Of a DNA stretch of 64,000 nucleotides, positions 1-8,303 are shown piece by piece. The first letter of the stretch is position 1; every line of letters begins with the position of its first letter. Where the stretch lies: assembly GCF_003970915.1 (NCBI RefSeq), contig NZ_RXOF01000012.1, positions 62,001 through 126,000 of the forward strand, given 5' to 3'. A program made the translations under genes and the position numbers. The notes under the pieces were generated by a model. That model did no database searches. It worked only from the letters and a program-made list of their open reading frames with translations, and was not told where the DNA came from. The DNA comes from Hymenobacter gummosus (lineage in GTDB: Bacteria; Bacteroidota; Bacteroidia; Cytophagales; Hymenobacteraceae).

Positions 1-1416
1 ATGCCCTACGAATCGGTGGCCATGGGCGGCGGCGCCGCTGCTACGCCGGCTCCGGCCGCGGGTGCTACCGGCACTGCGCCGGCCCCGGCTCCGGCCAAGA
101 GCGACAAGGACGCTGGTAAGCCGGTGTTCAACAAGCCCAACATGCACCAAGCCTCGGCGACTTTCTCGCCCGACGGCAAAATGATGATTTTCGCCCGCTC
201 GAACGACGGCTCCAAAAAGGGCCTGATGAGCGTGGACCTGTTCGTATCGTACTTCCGCGGCGGCACCTGGACGGAGCCCGAGCTGGTGCGCGGCGTGAAC
301 AACAGCAAGGCCGACGACTTCTCGCCGGTTCTCTCGCCCGACGGCCAGACGCTGTACTTCGCCTCCTCCCGCCCCGGCGGCCAGGGCGGCAACGACCTGT
401 ACAAGTCGACGCTGGGCGCCAACAACCGCTTCTCGACCCCCGAGAACCTGGGTGACCAGATCAACACCGCCGGCAACGAGAACTTCCCGGCCGTGGGCCC
501 CGACGGCACCCTGTACTTCTCCTCCGATGGACACCCCGGTCTGGGCAAGCTCGACCTGTTCCGCGTGGAGAAAGGCAAAGTGGTGAACCTGGGTGCCCCC
601 ATCAACAGCACCGGGGACGACTTCGCCCCCTACGTGACGGGCAAGGACATGGGCGTATTCGCCTCTAACCGCGCCGGTGGCAAAGGTTCGGACGACCTGT
701 ACATGTTCCGCAAGAAGCCGCTCAAGCTCGTGACCTTCTACGCCGAAGGCAAAGTGCTGGGCAAGGACGCCAAAACCGGCGCCACCGAGCCGCTGGCCGG
801 CGAAACCGTCACGATTCTGGGCGCCAACGGCCAGAAAGTGCAGGACGTGCAGGCCGGGGCCGATGGCTCGTTCAAGGTGAAGCTGGACACTTCGGCTACC
901 TACTCCTTCGTGGCTGACCGCAGCGGCTACTTTACGGCCCGTCAGGGCGTGAGCACCGTGGGCCGCGTGCCGGCGCAGGATCAGCTGCCCAACGAGATGA
1001 ACGACATCAGCATCCCCGTGACGCTGACGCTCGACAAAATCGTCGTGAACAAGGCCATCGTCGTGGAAAACATCTTCTACGACTACAATAAGGCCGATAT
1101 TCGCCCGGATGCTGCTACCGAGCTGGACAAGCTGGTGCAGACGCTGACCGACAACCCGGACATCAACATCGAACTTAGCTCGCACACCGACTCGCGCGGC
1201 AACGACAAGTTCAACCAGGACCTGTCGCAGAAGCGTGCTCAGTCGGCCGTGGATTACATCATCTCGAAGGGTATTCCGAAGGCTCGCATCACGGCCAAAG
1301 GTTACGGCGAGACCCGTCCGGTGGTGAAGACTGCCAAGACCGAGGAGGAGCACCAGAAGAACCGTCGCACGGAGTTCAAGGTGACCAAAATCAACGCTGC
1401 TCCGGCCGGCAACTAA
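1..1416 (+). CDS. PD40/OmpA-family envelope protein, probably 5'-truncated by window edge
   Basis: The reading frame is open at the first base of the window, so the visible Met may be internal. After an Ala/Pro-rich linker (about residues 8-35) come WD40-like PD40 beta-propeller repeats (about 50-235; motifs such as SPDGK, SPDGQTLYFAS and GPDGTLYFSSDG). A carboxypeptidase-regulatory-like beta sandwich follows (about 245-320), then a C-terminal OmpA peptidoglycan-binding domain (about 350-465; IFYDYNKADIRPDA, SSHTDSRG, GYGETRP). In Bacteroidota this order, with N-terminal TPRs, is typical of PorE-like and related OmpA proteins that tie outer-membrane machines to the cell wall. The TPR part would lie outside the window. 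The family is clear; a specific role in secretion or gliding is inference. Confidence 0.85.
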   Translation: MPYESVAMGGGAAATPAPAAGATGTAPAPAPAKSDKDAGKPVFNKPNMHQASATFSPDGKMMIFARSNDGSKKGLMSVDLFVSYFRGGTWTEPELVRGVNNSKADDFSPVLSPDGQTLYFASSRPGGQGGNDLYKSTLGANNRFSTPENLGDQINTAGNENFPAVGPDGTLYFSSDGHPGLGKLDLFRVEKGKVVNLGAPINSTGDDFAPYVTGKDMGVFASNRAGGKGSDDLYMFRKKPLKLVTFYAEGKVLGKDAKTGATEPLAGETVTILGANGQKVQDVQAGADGSFKVKLDTSATYSFVADRSGYFTARQGVSTVGRVPAQDQLPNEMNDISIPVTLTLDKIVVNKAIVVENIFYDYNKADIRPDAATELDKLVQTLTDNPDINIELSSHTDSRGNDKFNQDLSQKRAQSAVDYIISKGIPKARITAKGYGETRPVVKTAKTEEEHQKNRRTEFKVTKINAAPAGN

Positions 1417-1438
1417 GTTCGGTAACAGCGTAAATCAG

Positions 1439-1473
1439 AAAGCCCCTGCATCAGCCGATGCAGGGGCTTTTTT
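1439..1473 (+). terminator. Rho-independent terminator after the OmpA-family gene
   Basis: A perfect GC-rich hairpin with a 4-nt loop (arms AGCCCCTGCATC and GATGCAGGGGCT) is followed by a run of six T, 24 bases after the stop codon. Confidence 0.9.
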
Positions 1474-1571
1474 GTAGCGCGAAGTTGTGCTTCGCGTATC
1501 GTGGAACGGTACGGGTGAATGAAAATCGTCCGAGCGGCAGCAACGATACGCGAAGTACAACTTCGCGCTAC
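1474..1571. repeat. Dispersed palindromic repeat, family 1 (TAGCGCGAA type), copy 1
   Basis: Outer arms starting GTAGCGCGAAG and ending CTTCGCGCTAC face each other across about 98 bp, with inner GATACGCGAA/TTCGCGTATC words. The same design recurs near 29693, 54556 and 57626. The layout resembles REP/BIME elements. It begins at the last base of the preceding terminator. Confidence 0.8.
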
Positions 1572-1655
1572 CGCAGCGTATACGGCTTGGCACAGTAGTT
1601 GGCTTAGGGCAGAAACGCGGGGCTATTCCGGCGCCGCATTTCTGCTCCTACAGCT

Positions 1656-2606
1656 ATGAAACGAATCTTACTATTGGGCCTGAGCCTGCTGCTGATGGCG
1701 CAGGTGGCCCTGGCCGTACCGGCGGGCCTGGTGGTGCGCTCCGAGCGCGGCCTGCCCTTCCGCCTGCGCCTCGACGGCTACCGCATCGGGGGCCGTGCGG
1801 GCATGACCGACGTGCGCTTCAACCGCCTGGCGCCCGGCACGCACTGGGCCGAGTTCCAGATTCCGGCCAACGGGGGCGTGCTCAACTACCGCACCCAGGT
1901 GCAGCTGCTGCCCGGCCGCGAAACCCGCTTCGTGCTGGTGACGCGCCGCGGCTACCCGCCCCTGCTGCAGCGCGTGAGCGAAGCCCCGCTGCCCGGCTGG
2001 GCCGGCGGCCGCGGCCCCGGCCGCCCCGACGACTACGGCTACCAGTGCCAGCCCACGCCCTTCGGTGGGGCCAACAGCTGGCCCGCCCCCGGCCGCGCCG
2101 ACGACTGGTACGGCCGCGACGATGACGGCCCGTACAGCAGCGGTGGCAGCGCGCCGTATCCGCAGCCGCCGGTGAACAGCTACCCGCCGCAGCCCGGCAA
2201 CCAGGGCTACCCCTCACAGCCTGGCAACAACGGCTACCCGCAGCCGGGCAATAATGGGGGCTACGGACAAGGTGGCTACGGGCAGGTCGGCTACGGCAAC
2301 AACTACCGCCACCTGCTGACGACGCAGGAAACCGACCAGCTGATTCAGGCCGTGCGGGCGCGCTCCTTCAGCGACCAGAAAGTGCTGCTGGCCAAACAGG
2401 CGCTGGCCGACAGTGACATCCGCAGCGAAGATTTGCGCCGCCTGCTGCAGAGCGGCTTCGATTTCGACCAGGGCAAGCTGGAACTGGCCAAATACGCCTA
2501 CAGCCGGGTGGCCGACCGCCAGAACTTCTACCGCGTGTACGACACGTTCAGCTTCGACAGCAGCATCCGCGAGATGCAGCAGTACATCGAGCAGAACCGC
2601 GGCTAA
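1656..2606 (+). CDS. Secreted DUF4476 protein with low-complexity middle region
   Basis: 316 residues. A signal peptide (about residues 1-20, ending in ALA) leads into a beta-rich segment (about 21-115). Next is a Pro/Gly/Gln/Asn/Tyr-rich segment (about 165-215, repeated PGNNGYP and GGYGQ words). The C-terminal DUF4476 helical domain (about 220-316) has the family pattern of LTTQETDQLIQAVRARSFS followed by KVLLAKQAL and the sequence FDFDQGKLELAKYAY. The function of DUF4476 is unknown; proteins of this kind are predicted to be exported. The gene stands alone, and its stop codon lies inside the palindrome that follows. Confidence 0.85.
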   Translation: MKRILLLGLSLLLMAQVALAVPAGLVVRSERGLPFRLRLDGYRIGGRAGMTDVRFNRLAPGTHWAEFQIPANGGVLNYRTQVQLLPGRETRFVLVTRRGYPPLLQRVSEAPLPGWAGGRGPGRPDDYGYQCQPTPFGGANSWPAPGRADDWYGRDDDGPYSSGGSAPYPQPPVNSYPPQPGNQGYPSQPGNNGYPQPGNNGGYGQGGYGQVGYGNNYRHLLTTQETDQLIQAVRARSFSDQKVLLAKQALADSDIRSEDLRRLLQSGFDFDQGKLELAKYAYSRVADRQNFYRVYDTFSFDSSIREMQQYIEQNRG

Positions 2607-2674
2607 ACAGCCGGTAATGGATGGTGCCACGACTCCCAAAGTCGTGGCACCATCCATTACCGGCTGTTTAGCCG
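2600..2674. repeat. 75-bp perfect palindrome (family 2, GTGCCACGAC type) overlapping a stop codon
   Basis: Two perfect 34-bp arms (2600-2633 and 2641-2674) flank a 7-base loop. The left arm begins in the last codons of the DUF4476 gene and includes its TAA. The core GGTGCCACGAC is shared with copies at 2704 and 36321-36449; the outer part is specific to this gene end. It probably also acts as a terminator-like hairpin. Confidence 0.9.
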
Positions 2675-2703
2675 CAAAGCAATTACCCTTTTGCGCAAAA
2701 AAA

Positions 2704-2736
2704 GTGGTGCCACGACTTTGGGAGTCGTGGCACCAC
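2704..2736. repeat. Palindromic repeat, family 2, copy 2
   Basis: Perfect 14-bp arms GTGGTGCCACGACT and AGTCGTGGCACCAC with a TTGGG loop. The loop is the reverse complement of that in the neighbouring copy at 2600-2674, so the two copies form a head-to-head pair as in BIMEs. Confidence 0.85.
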
Positions 2737-2759
2737 GGCGTTCAGGGCAATTTCCGCGC

Positions 2760-3227
2760 TTAGCGGAGGCGGTCCATGGAGCGCACCAGCCGTTCGTCGC
2801 GGCGGATGAAGCGGCTGGCCAGCAGGTTCAGCAGCAGGGGCAGCGTGAGCAGGTAGAAGCCGGGTTGAAATTCGCCGGGAATCTTCACGTTCAGCATCTG
2901 TTCGCCCATGGACGAGTAGTAGAAGCTGGCGCCCAGCGTGGCCGAAATCAGCAGCATATTCAGGGAGCCCAGCATCAGCTGCGTCATGCGCTTTTTGTAC
3001 TGGAAGATTTCAGCCAGGGCCACCAGGATGCTGGCTACGGCTAGGCCGGCAATGGCGTAGGTGCCCACGGGCGCCTGGCCGGGTACCGACGAGGTCAGCT
3101 GGGTGGCTGTGAGCGTGACGGTCTGCTGGGTTTGCGGGTCGGTTTTGGTCCAGAGGGGCAGAAACAGCACGCACACCATGCAGATTGCCAGCAGCAGCAG
3201 AAAAACGCTTTGGATTCTTTGTATCAT
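2760..3227 (-). CDS. DUF4293 family membrane protein
   Basis: 155 residues with four predicted transmembrane helices. It opens with MIQRIQSVFLLLLAICMVC, the usual start of DUF4293 proteins of Bacteroidota, and ends in a positively charged tail (RFIRRDERLVRSMDRLR). The start at 3227 is preferred over an upstream in-frame TTG because it matches the family and lies just downstream of a TACTTTTG element at 3267-3274. It is divergent from the thiolase gene. Its role is unknown. Confidence 0.8.
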   Translation of the reverse strand: MIQRIQSVFLLLLAICMVCVLFLPLWTKTDPQTQQTVTLTATQLTSSVPGQAPVGTYAIAGLAVASILVALAEIFQYKKRMTQLMLGSLNMLLISATLGASFYYSSMGEQMLNVKIPGEFQPGFYLLTLPLLLNLLASRFIRRDERLVRSMDRLR

Positions 3228-3266
3228 CTTTGTTGTTATGAGCGAACGGTCGGCCCGACGGGCCGG

Positions 3267-3274
3267 CAAAAGTA
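3267..3274 (-). promoter_or_regulatory. Bacteroidota -7 element for the DUF4293 gene
   Basis: On the minus strand the bases read TACTTTTG, a full match to TAnnTTTG, about 40 bases upstream of the chosen start codon. No clear -33 box was seen. Confidence 0.5.
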
Positions 3275-3306
3275 GCCAAAAGACTCCGCTAACCCGCATT
3301 CACCCA

Positions 3307-4506
3307 ATGCCTGAAGCATATATCGTCGACGCGGTGCGTACGCCCGTCGGCAAATTTGGCGGCGCCCTCAGCGCCGTGCGCCCCGACGACATGGCCGCCG
3401 TCGTGCTGCGCGAACTGATGCGCCGCAACCCCGGCGTCGACCCCCAAGCCATTGAAGACGTCATCATCGGTGCCGCCAACCAGGCCGGCGAAGACAACCG
3501 CAACGTGGCCCGCATGGCCGCCCTGCTGGCTGGCCTGCCCCTGTCGGTAGCGGGCGTAACGGTAAACCGCCTCTGCGCCTCGGGCCTGCAGAGCATCATC
3601 GACGCCACCCGGGCCGTGCGCTCGGGCGACGGCGACGTGTACCTGGCCGGCGGGGCCGAGAGCATGACCCGCGCCCCGTTCGTCATGGCCAAGTCGGAAA
3701 CCGCCTTCGGCCGCGACTTTACCGCCCACGACACCACGTTGGGCTGGCGCTTCGTGAACCCCAAGCTGGCCAAGCTGCACCACCCGTTCACCATGGGCGA
3801 AACCGCCGAGAACGTGGCCAAGCAGTACGGCATCACGCGCGAGGAGCAGGACCAGTGGGCCTTCGACTCGCAGCGCAAGTACCAGCGCGCCTTCGAGAAG
3901 GGCCGCTTCCGCCGCGAAATCGTGCCGGTGTTCGTGGCCCAGCCCAAGACCGAGGCCGTAATGTTCGACACCGACGAGCATCCCCGCGCCACGGCCCTGG
4001 AAAAGCTGGCGACGCTGAAGCCGGCGTTCATCGCGAATGGCACCGTTACGGCTGGCAACGCCGCCGGCATCAACGACGGCGCCGCCGCGGTGATGGTGGT
4101 AAGCGAAGACGCGCTGAACCGCTTCAACCTCAAGCCCCTGGCCCGCGTGGTTTCGTCGGCGGTGGCGGGCGTGGACCCGTCCGTGATGGGCGTGGGGCCG
4201 ATTCCGGCTACCCGCAAAGCTCTGCAGCGCGCCGGGCTGACCATCAACGACCTGGACCTCATCGAGCTGAACGAGGCCTTTGCTTCGCAGGTGCTGGCCT
4301 GCGTGCGGGAGCTGGAGCTGGACCCGAGCAAAGTCAACGTCAACGGCGGTTCCATTGCCATCGGGCACCCGCTGGGGGCTTCGGGGGCGCGCATCACGGC
4401 CACGCTGCTGCACGAGATGAAGCGCCGCGACGACGTGCGCTACGGCCTGGCCACGATGTGCGTCGGGGTAGGGCAGGGGGCCGCGGTGATTTACGAGAAG
4501 CTGTAG
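3307..4506 (+). CDS. Acetyl-CoA C-acyltransferase (thiolase)
   Basis: 399 residues, full thiolase length. The nucleophilic cysteine is C90 in NRLCASGLQ, the catalytic histidine H354 in GHPLGASGAR, and the second cysteine C385 in MCVGVGQG. The enzyme joins or cleaves acyl-CoA and acetyl-CoA, in fatty-acid beta-oxidation or acetoacetyl-CoA formation; sequence alone does not decide which. The start at 3307 gives the canonical N-terminus MPEAYIVDAVRTPVGKFGG. The stop codon overlaps the GTG start of the downstream acetyltransferase, which suggests translational coupling. Confidence 0.93.
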   Translation: MPEAYIVDAVRTPVGKFGGALSAVRPDDMAAVVLRELMRRNPGVDPQAIEDVIIGAANQAGEDNRNVARMAALLAGLPLSVAGVTVNRLCASGLQSIIDATRAVRSGDGDVYLAGGAESMTRAPFVMAKSETAFGRDFTAHDTTLGWRFVNPKLAKLHHPFTMGETAENVAKQYGITREEQDQWAFDSQRKYQRAFEKGRFRREIVPVFVAQPKTEAVMFDTDEHPRATALEKLATLKPAFIANGTVTAGNAAGINDGAAAVMVVSEDALNRFNLKPLARVVSSAVAGVDPSVMGVGPIPATRKALQRAGLTINDLDLIELNEAFASQVLACVRELELDPSKVNVNGGSIAIGHPLGASGARITATLLHEMKRRDDVRYGLATMCVGVGQGAAVIYEKL

Positions 4507-5063
4507 TGGCCACCGCGCCGGCTACCGACCCGCGGCGGCCCGAGCTGCCCCTGCCGGTAGCCGGCGCGCGGCTGCGCCCTTTCGGGCCCGCCGACGCGCC
4601 CGCCCTGGCCCGCCACGCCAACGACCGGGACATCTGGCGCAACCTGCGCGACCGGTTTCCGCACCCTTACTCCCTGGCTGATGCCGAGGGCTACGTGCTG
4701 TTCGTCAACACCATCGGCGCGGCTGACTTGCACCTGTGCATCGAGGTTGACGGCGAGGCGGCGGGCAGCATCAGCGTGCTGTTTAAGGACGACATCAGCC
4801 GCCGCGAAGCCGAAATCGGCTACTGGCTGGGCCGGGCCTACTGGGGCCGCGGCATCGTGTCGGCGGCCACCAGGGCGCTGGCCGGTTACGCCCTGGCGCA
4901 CTTTGATGTGTGCCGGCTGTACGCCACGGTGTTCGAGTATAACCCGGCTTCGGCGCGGGTGCTGGAAAAGGCCGGCTTCGGCTTCGAGGCCCGGCTGCGC
5001 AAGAGCATTACCAAGGACGGGCAGACGGTCGACGGCCTGCTGTACGCCTTGGTGGTAGCATAA
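4506..5063 (+). CDS. GNAT family N-acetyltransferase (RimJ/RimL-like)
   Basis: 185 residues from a GTG that shares a base with the thiolase stop codon (TAGTG). It shows the GNAT core: an initial beta strand RLRPFGPADAPAL, then EIGYWLGRAYWGRGIVSAA, which contains the acetyl-CoA-binding loop, then YNPASARVLEKAGF. This matches the RimJ/RimL group that acetylates protein N-termini or small amines. The substrate is unknown. The GTG is preferred because there is no in-frame ATG near the domain start and because of the overlap. Confidence 0.85.
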   Translation: MATAPATDPRRPELPLPVAGARLRPFGPADAPALARHANDRDIWRNLRDRFPHPYSLADAEGYVLFVNTIGAADLHLCIEVDGEAAGSISVLFKDDISRREAEIGYWLGRAYWGRGIVSAATRALAGYALAHFDVCRLYATVFEYNPASARVLEKAGFGFEARLRKSITKDGQTVDGLLYALVVA

Positions 5064-5235
5064 GCTTGACTCCGTCGACCTTCGGTTTAGCTTGTGCTGG
5101 CGCCGCAGGCGCCAAGGCGGAACCGCGCCGTTGACCATCATGCTTGAAAGCTGCAAGGCGAAACCGCGCCGCCGGGCGTCGTGCTGACAGGCAGAACCGG
5201 ATTGCGGCCGTTGGCCGCAGCACACACTGAAGTGT

Positions 5236-6075
5236 ATGCCACGATATTTTCTCGAACTCGCCTACGACGGCACGGCTTATAAGGGCTGGCAAATTCAGCC
5301 CAACATGCCGACCGTGCAGCAGGAGCTGGACCGCCGCCTCTCGCAGATTCTGCGGCAGCCGGTGTACTCGCTCGGCAGCGGCCGCACCGATTCGGGCGTG
5401 CACGCCAGCCACCAGGTAGCCCACTTCGACGCGGAGCTGCCGGAGGGGTTGAGCCCGGAGCAGCTGTTGTACCGGCTGAACCGCGCCCTGCCTTCGGATA
5501 TCGGGGCCTACGCCCTCACGCCGGTGCAGCCCGACGCCCACGCCCGGTTCTCGGCCGTGGCCCGCTCCTACGAGTACCACGTGGCCCTGCGCCGGGACCC
5601 GTTTCGCCGCGACCAGGCCCTGTGGCTCGACAAAGCGCCCGACGTGGCGGCTATGAACGAGGCGGCCCGGCACCTAGTCGGGCAGCGCGACTTCACGGCC
5701 TTTTCCAAGGTGAAGGGCGCCGAGACGCACTACGTGTGCTGGGTGCACGAGGCGGGCTGGCACCCCACGCCGCACGGGCTGGTGTTCCGCATCCGGGCCA
5801 ACCGCTTCGTGCGCGGCATGGTGCGGCTGGTGGTGGGCACCCTGCTCGACGTGGGCCGGGGCAAGCTCACGCCCGCCGGTTTTGCCGACGTACTGCACCG
5901 GCAGCAGCGCATTGCGGCCAGCGGGGCGGCGGCAGCGCACGGGCTGTTTCTGAGCCGGGTAGAGTATCCGCCGGAGGTGCTGCTGCCGGGCCAGGAGTCG
6001 GCCGAAAAGCCGTTTTTCGTGACGGATGCGGAGCTGCAGCCGTTTTACTGGCAGCAGCCGGAAAAGGATAGATAG
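5236..6075 (+). CDS. truA: tRNA pseudouridine(38-40) synthase TruA
   Basis: 279 residues. It isomerises uridines 38-40 in the tRNA anticodon arm. The catalytic aspartate is D52 in GSGRTDSGVHA, and the N-terminus YFLELAYDGTAYKGWQIQ is typical. Other conserved parts are FSAVARSYEY, HLVGQRDFTAFSK and FVRGMVRLVVGTLLDVGRGK. The length is slightly above the usual 250-270, with a short C-terminal extension. The preceding 172 bases hold only two imperfect repeats around AACCGCGCCG and no gene. Confidence 0.95.
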   Translation: MPRYFLELAYDGTAYKGWQIQPNMPTVQQELDRRLSQILRQPVYSLGSGRTDSGVHASHQVAHFDAELPEGLSPEQLLYRLNRALPSDIGAYALTPVQPDAHARFSAVARSYEYHVALRRDPFRRDQALWLDKAPDVAAMNEAARHLVGQRDFTAFSKVKGAETHYVCWVHEAGWHPTPHGLVFRIRANRFVRGMVRLVVGTLLDVGRGKLTPAGFADVLHRQQRIAASGAAAAHGLFLSRVEYPPEVLLPGQESAEKPFFVTDAELQPFYWQQPEKDR

Positions 6076-6306
6076 AACGTCATTCTGAGCAGAGCGAACC
6101 GCAGGAAGGCGTAGCCAAGGACCTTCTTCTTACCCCGCACTGCCGCTGATAACAACGTGCAGACGTTACGTCGCCAGAACGATAAAAGCGCAGCTACCGC
6201 GGCCCGGACGATTGGGCGTTGGTGGCTGCGCTTTTATCGTTCTGGCTGGGTAAGAGGAAGGTCCTTCGTCCTCGCTTGATGCGCGACATGCTCAGGATGA
6301 CGTTCT
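6073..6306. repeat. Nested inverted repeat (family 3, GAACGTCAT type)
   Basis: The outer arms run from AGAACGTCATTCTGAG at the truA stop codon to ATGCTCAGGATGACGTTCT near 6306, with matching AAGGACCTTC/GAAGGTCCTT words inside. Within lies an independent perfect 22-bp inverted repeat (6173-6194 and 6225-6246). The gap up to the ABC transporter gene otherwise holds nothing recognisable. The same outer family recurs at 17918, 34314/34724 and 52533. Confidence 0.8.
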
Positions 6307-6413
6307 TTTTGCCATTGGCTGCGGGGCTACCCGGGCCGCCGTAACTTGCGGCCCGCTTGGGCGGTTTACCTCCGTACCCATTCTCCGCCCACCTAACCCC
6401 CCACCTGCTGCCC

Positions 6414-8186
6414 GTGGAATCTGCTGCGCCCGCCGCTACCTCCGCCAAAGCCGGCAACATCTTCGACTGGCAGGTGCTGCGGCGCCTGATGGTCTATATC
6501 CGGCCCTACCGCAGCGTGTTCGTGCTGCTGATTTTCCTGACCATTGCCACCGCCATTCTCGGCACGGTGCGCCCCTTCCTGATTCAGCGCATGGTCGATG
6601 TGCAGATCAGCAACGAGGACTGGCCGGGGCTGAACCGCATGGTGGCGCTGCTGCTGGGGCTGCTGGCCCTGAATACCGGCGTGAGCTACCTGCAGACCTA
6701 CTACGGCGGCTGGCTGGGCCAGTACATCGTGCGCGACATCCGGGTGGACCTCTACCGCCACATCCTGAATCTGCGGCTGCAGTTCTTCGACCGCACGCCC
6801 ATCGGGGTGCTGGTCACGCGCAACATCTCCGACGTGGAAACCCTCTCGGACGTGTTCAGCGAAGGGCTGGCGGCCATGATTGGCGACATTCTGCAGCTGG
6901 TGTTCATCATGGCCTTCATGTTCTACATCGACTGGCGGCTGACCTTGGTGAGCCTCTCGGTGATTCCGCCGCTGCTGTTCAGCACCTACGTGTTCAAGGA
7001 GAAGGTCAAGAAGTCGTTCCAGGAGGTGCGCACGGCGGTGGCCAACCTCAACGCCTTCGTGCAGGAGCACCTGACGGGCATGAACATCGTGCAGATTTTC
7101 AACAACGAGCAGCGGGAGTTCCGCAAGTTCGAGGCCCTGAACAAGGAGCACACGGCCGCCAACATCCGCTCGGTGCTCTACTACTCGGTGTACTTCCCGG
7201 TGGCCGAGGTGCTGGGCGCGGTGGGCGTGGGCCTGCTGGTGTGGTACGCCTCACACGGGCAGATTGAGGGCACCATCTCCAAGGGCGCGCTGATTGCCTT
7301 CATCATGTACAACGCGCTGTTTTTCCGGCCCATCCGCCAGATTGCCGACCGGTTCAACACCCTGCAGCTGGGCCTCGTGAGCACCGAGCGCCTGCTGAAG
7401 CTGCTCGACAGCCAGGACTTCATTCCCGACGAGGGCACCCGGCAGCCGGCCACGCTCAAGGGCGCGGTGGATTTCCGCCACGTCTGGTTTGCCTATAACG
7501 AGCCGGAGTGGGTGCTCAAGGACATCAACTTCGAGGTGAAACCGGGGCAGACGGTGGCCTTCGTGGGCGCCACCGGCGCGGGCAAAACCAGCATCATCAA
7601 CCTGCTCAGCCGCTTCTACGACATTCAGAAGGGCGAAATCTGCGTCGACGGCCACGATTTGCGCGAGTATGATTTGAAAGCCCTGCGCCGGCACATCGGC
7701 GTAGTGCTGCAGGACGTGTTCCTGTTCAACGGCTCAATTCAGGACAACATTACCCTGGGCAACGACGACATCACGGAGGAGCAGATCTGGCAGGCCGCCC
7801 GCCTCGTCGGGGCCGATAAGTTTATCGAGCGGCTGCCGGGCGGGCTGCAGTACAAGGTGATGGAGCGCGGCTCCACGCTGTCGGTGGGGCAGCGGCAGCT
7901 CATCAGCTTCGTGCGCGCCCTGGTGTACGACCCGCGCATCATCATCCTCGACGAAGCCACGTCCTCGGTCGACTCCGAGACGGAGGAAATGATTCAGGAG
8001 GCCATCGAGAAGCTGATGCGGGGCCGCACCTCCCTGGTCATTGCCCACCGCCTGAGCACCATCCAGAAAGCCGACCGCATCATCGTGCTCGACCGCGGCG
8101 AAATCAAGGAAAGCGGCCAGCACGAGGAGCTGCTGCGCCTGGGCGGCCGTTACGCCGAACTGTACCAGATGCAGTATGCGGTTTAG
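6414..8186 (+). CDS. ABC exporter, fused membrane and ATPase domains (MsbA/MdlB type)
   Basis: 590 residues in the half-transporter layout, acting as a homo- or heterodimer in the inner membrane. Six transmembrane helices span about residues 25-320. The ATPase domain follows, with Walker A GATGAGKTS, Q-loop in VVLQDVFLFNG, signature LSVGQRQ (one change from LSGGQ), Walker B IIILDEAT and H-loop IAHRLST. The substrate is unknown; lipid or drug export is the usual role. A GTG at 6414 is the best start seen; a TTG at 6357 in the same frame would add 19 residues. A second exporter lies at 29831. Confidence 0.88.
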   Translation: MESAAPAATSAKAGNIFDWQVLRRLMVYIRPYRSVFVLLIFLTIATAILGTVRPFLIQRMVDVQISNEDWPGLNRMVALLLGLLALNTGVSYLQTYYGGWLGQYIVRDIRVDLYRHILNLRLQFFDRTPIGVLVTRNISDVETLSDVFSEGLAAMIGDILQLVFIMAFMFYIDWRLTLVSLSVIPPLLFSTYVFKEKVKKSFQEVRTAVANLNAFVQEHLTGMNIVQIFNNEQREFRKFEALNKEHTAANIRSVLYYSVYFPVAEVLGAVGVGLLVWYASHGQIEGTISKGALIAFIMYNALFFRPIRQIADRFNTLQLGLVSTERLLKLLDSQDFIPDEGTRQPATLKGAVDFRHVWFAYNEPEWVLKDINFEVKPGQTVAFVGATGAGKTSIINLLSRFYDIQKGEICVDGHDLREYDLKALRRHIGVVLQDVFLFNGSIQDNITLGNDDITEEQIWQAARLVGADKFIERLPGGLQYKVMERGSTLSVGQRQLISFVRALVYDPRIIILDEATSSVDSETEEMIQEAIEKLMRGRTSLVIAHRLSTIQKADRIIVLDRGEIKESGQHEELLRLGGRYAELYQMQYAV

Positions 8187-8187
8187 T

Positions 8188-8300
8188 GAAATGGTGAGAT
8201 GGTGAATTGGTGAGTGCCGTTCGGCTTGCGCGAAATGCGCAGCCCCACGCCTCCCGACCATCAACCTCACCATCTCACCATCTCACCATTTCACCATTTT
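8188..8300. repeat. Gap-filling palindrome of ATGGTGAG words
   Basis: The left arm (8188-8214) starts 2 bases after the ABC transporter stop. The right arm (8266-8300) ends 3 bases before the next ATG. Both arms are made of near-tandem 8-mers (ATGGTGAG, and ATCTCACC on the other side). It belongs to a group of locus-specific palindromes with the same placement, at 24711, 32993, 35204 and 37050. Confidence 0.85.
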
Positions 8301-8303
8301 CTA

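Noticed and set aside
5064-5235. Small RNA or riboswitch between the acetyltransferase gene and truA
   Set aside because: Only two imperfect repeats around AACCGCGCCG and a short GGCGCC palindrome are seen; no terminator or known fold.
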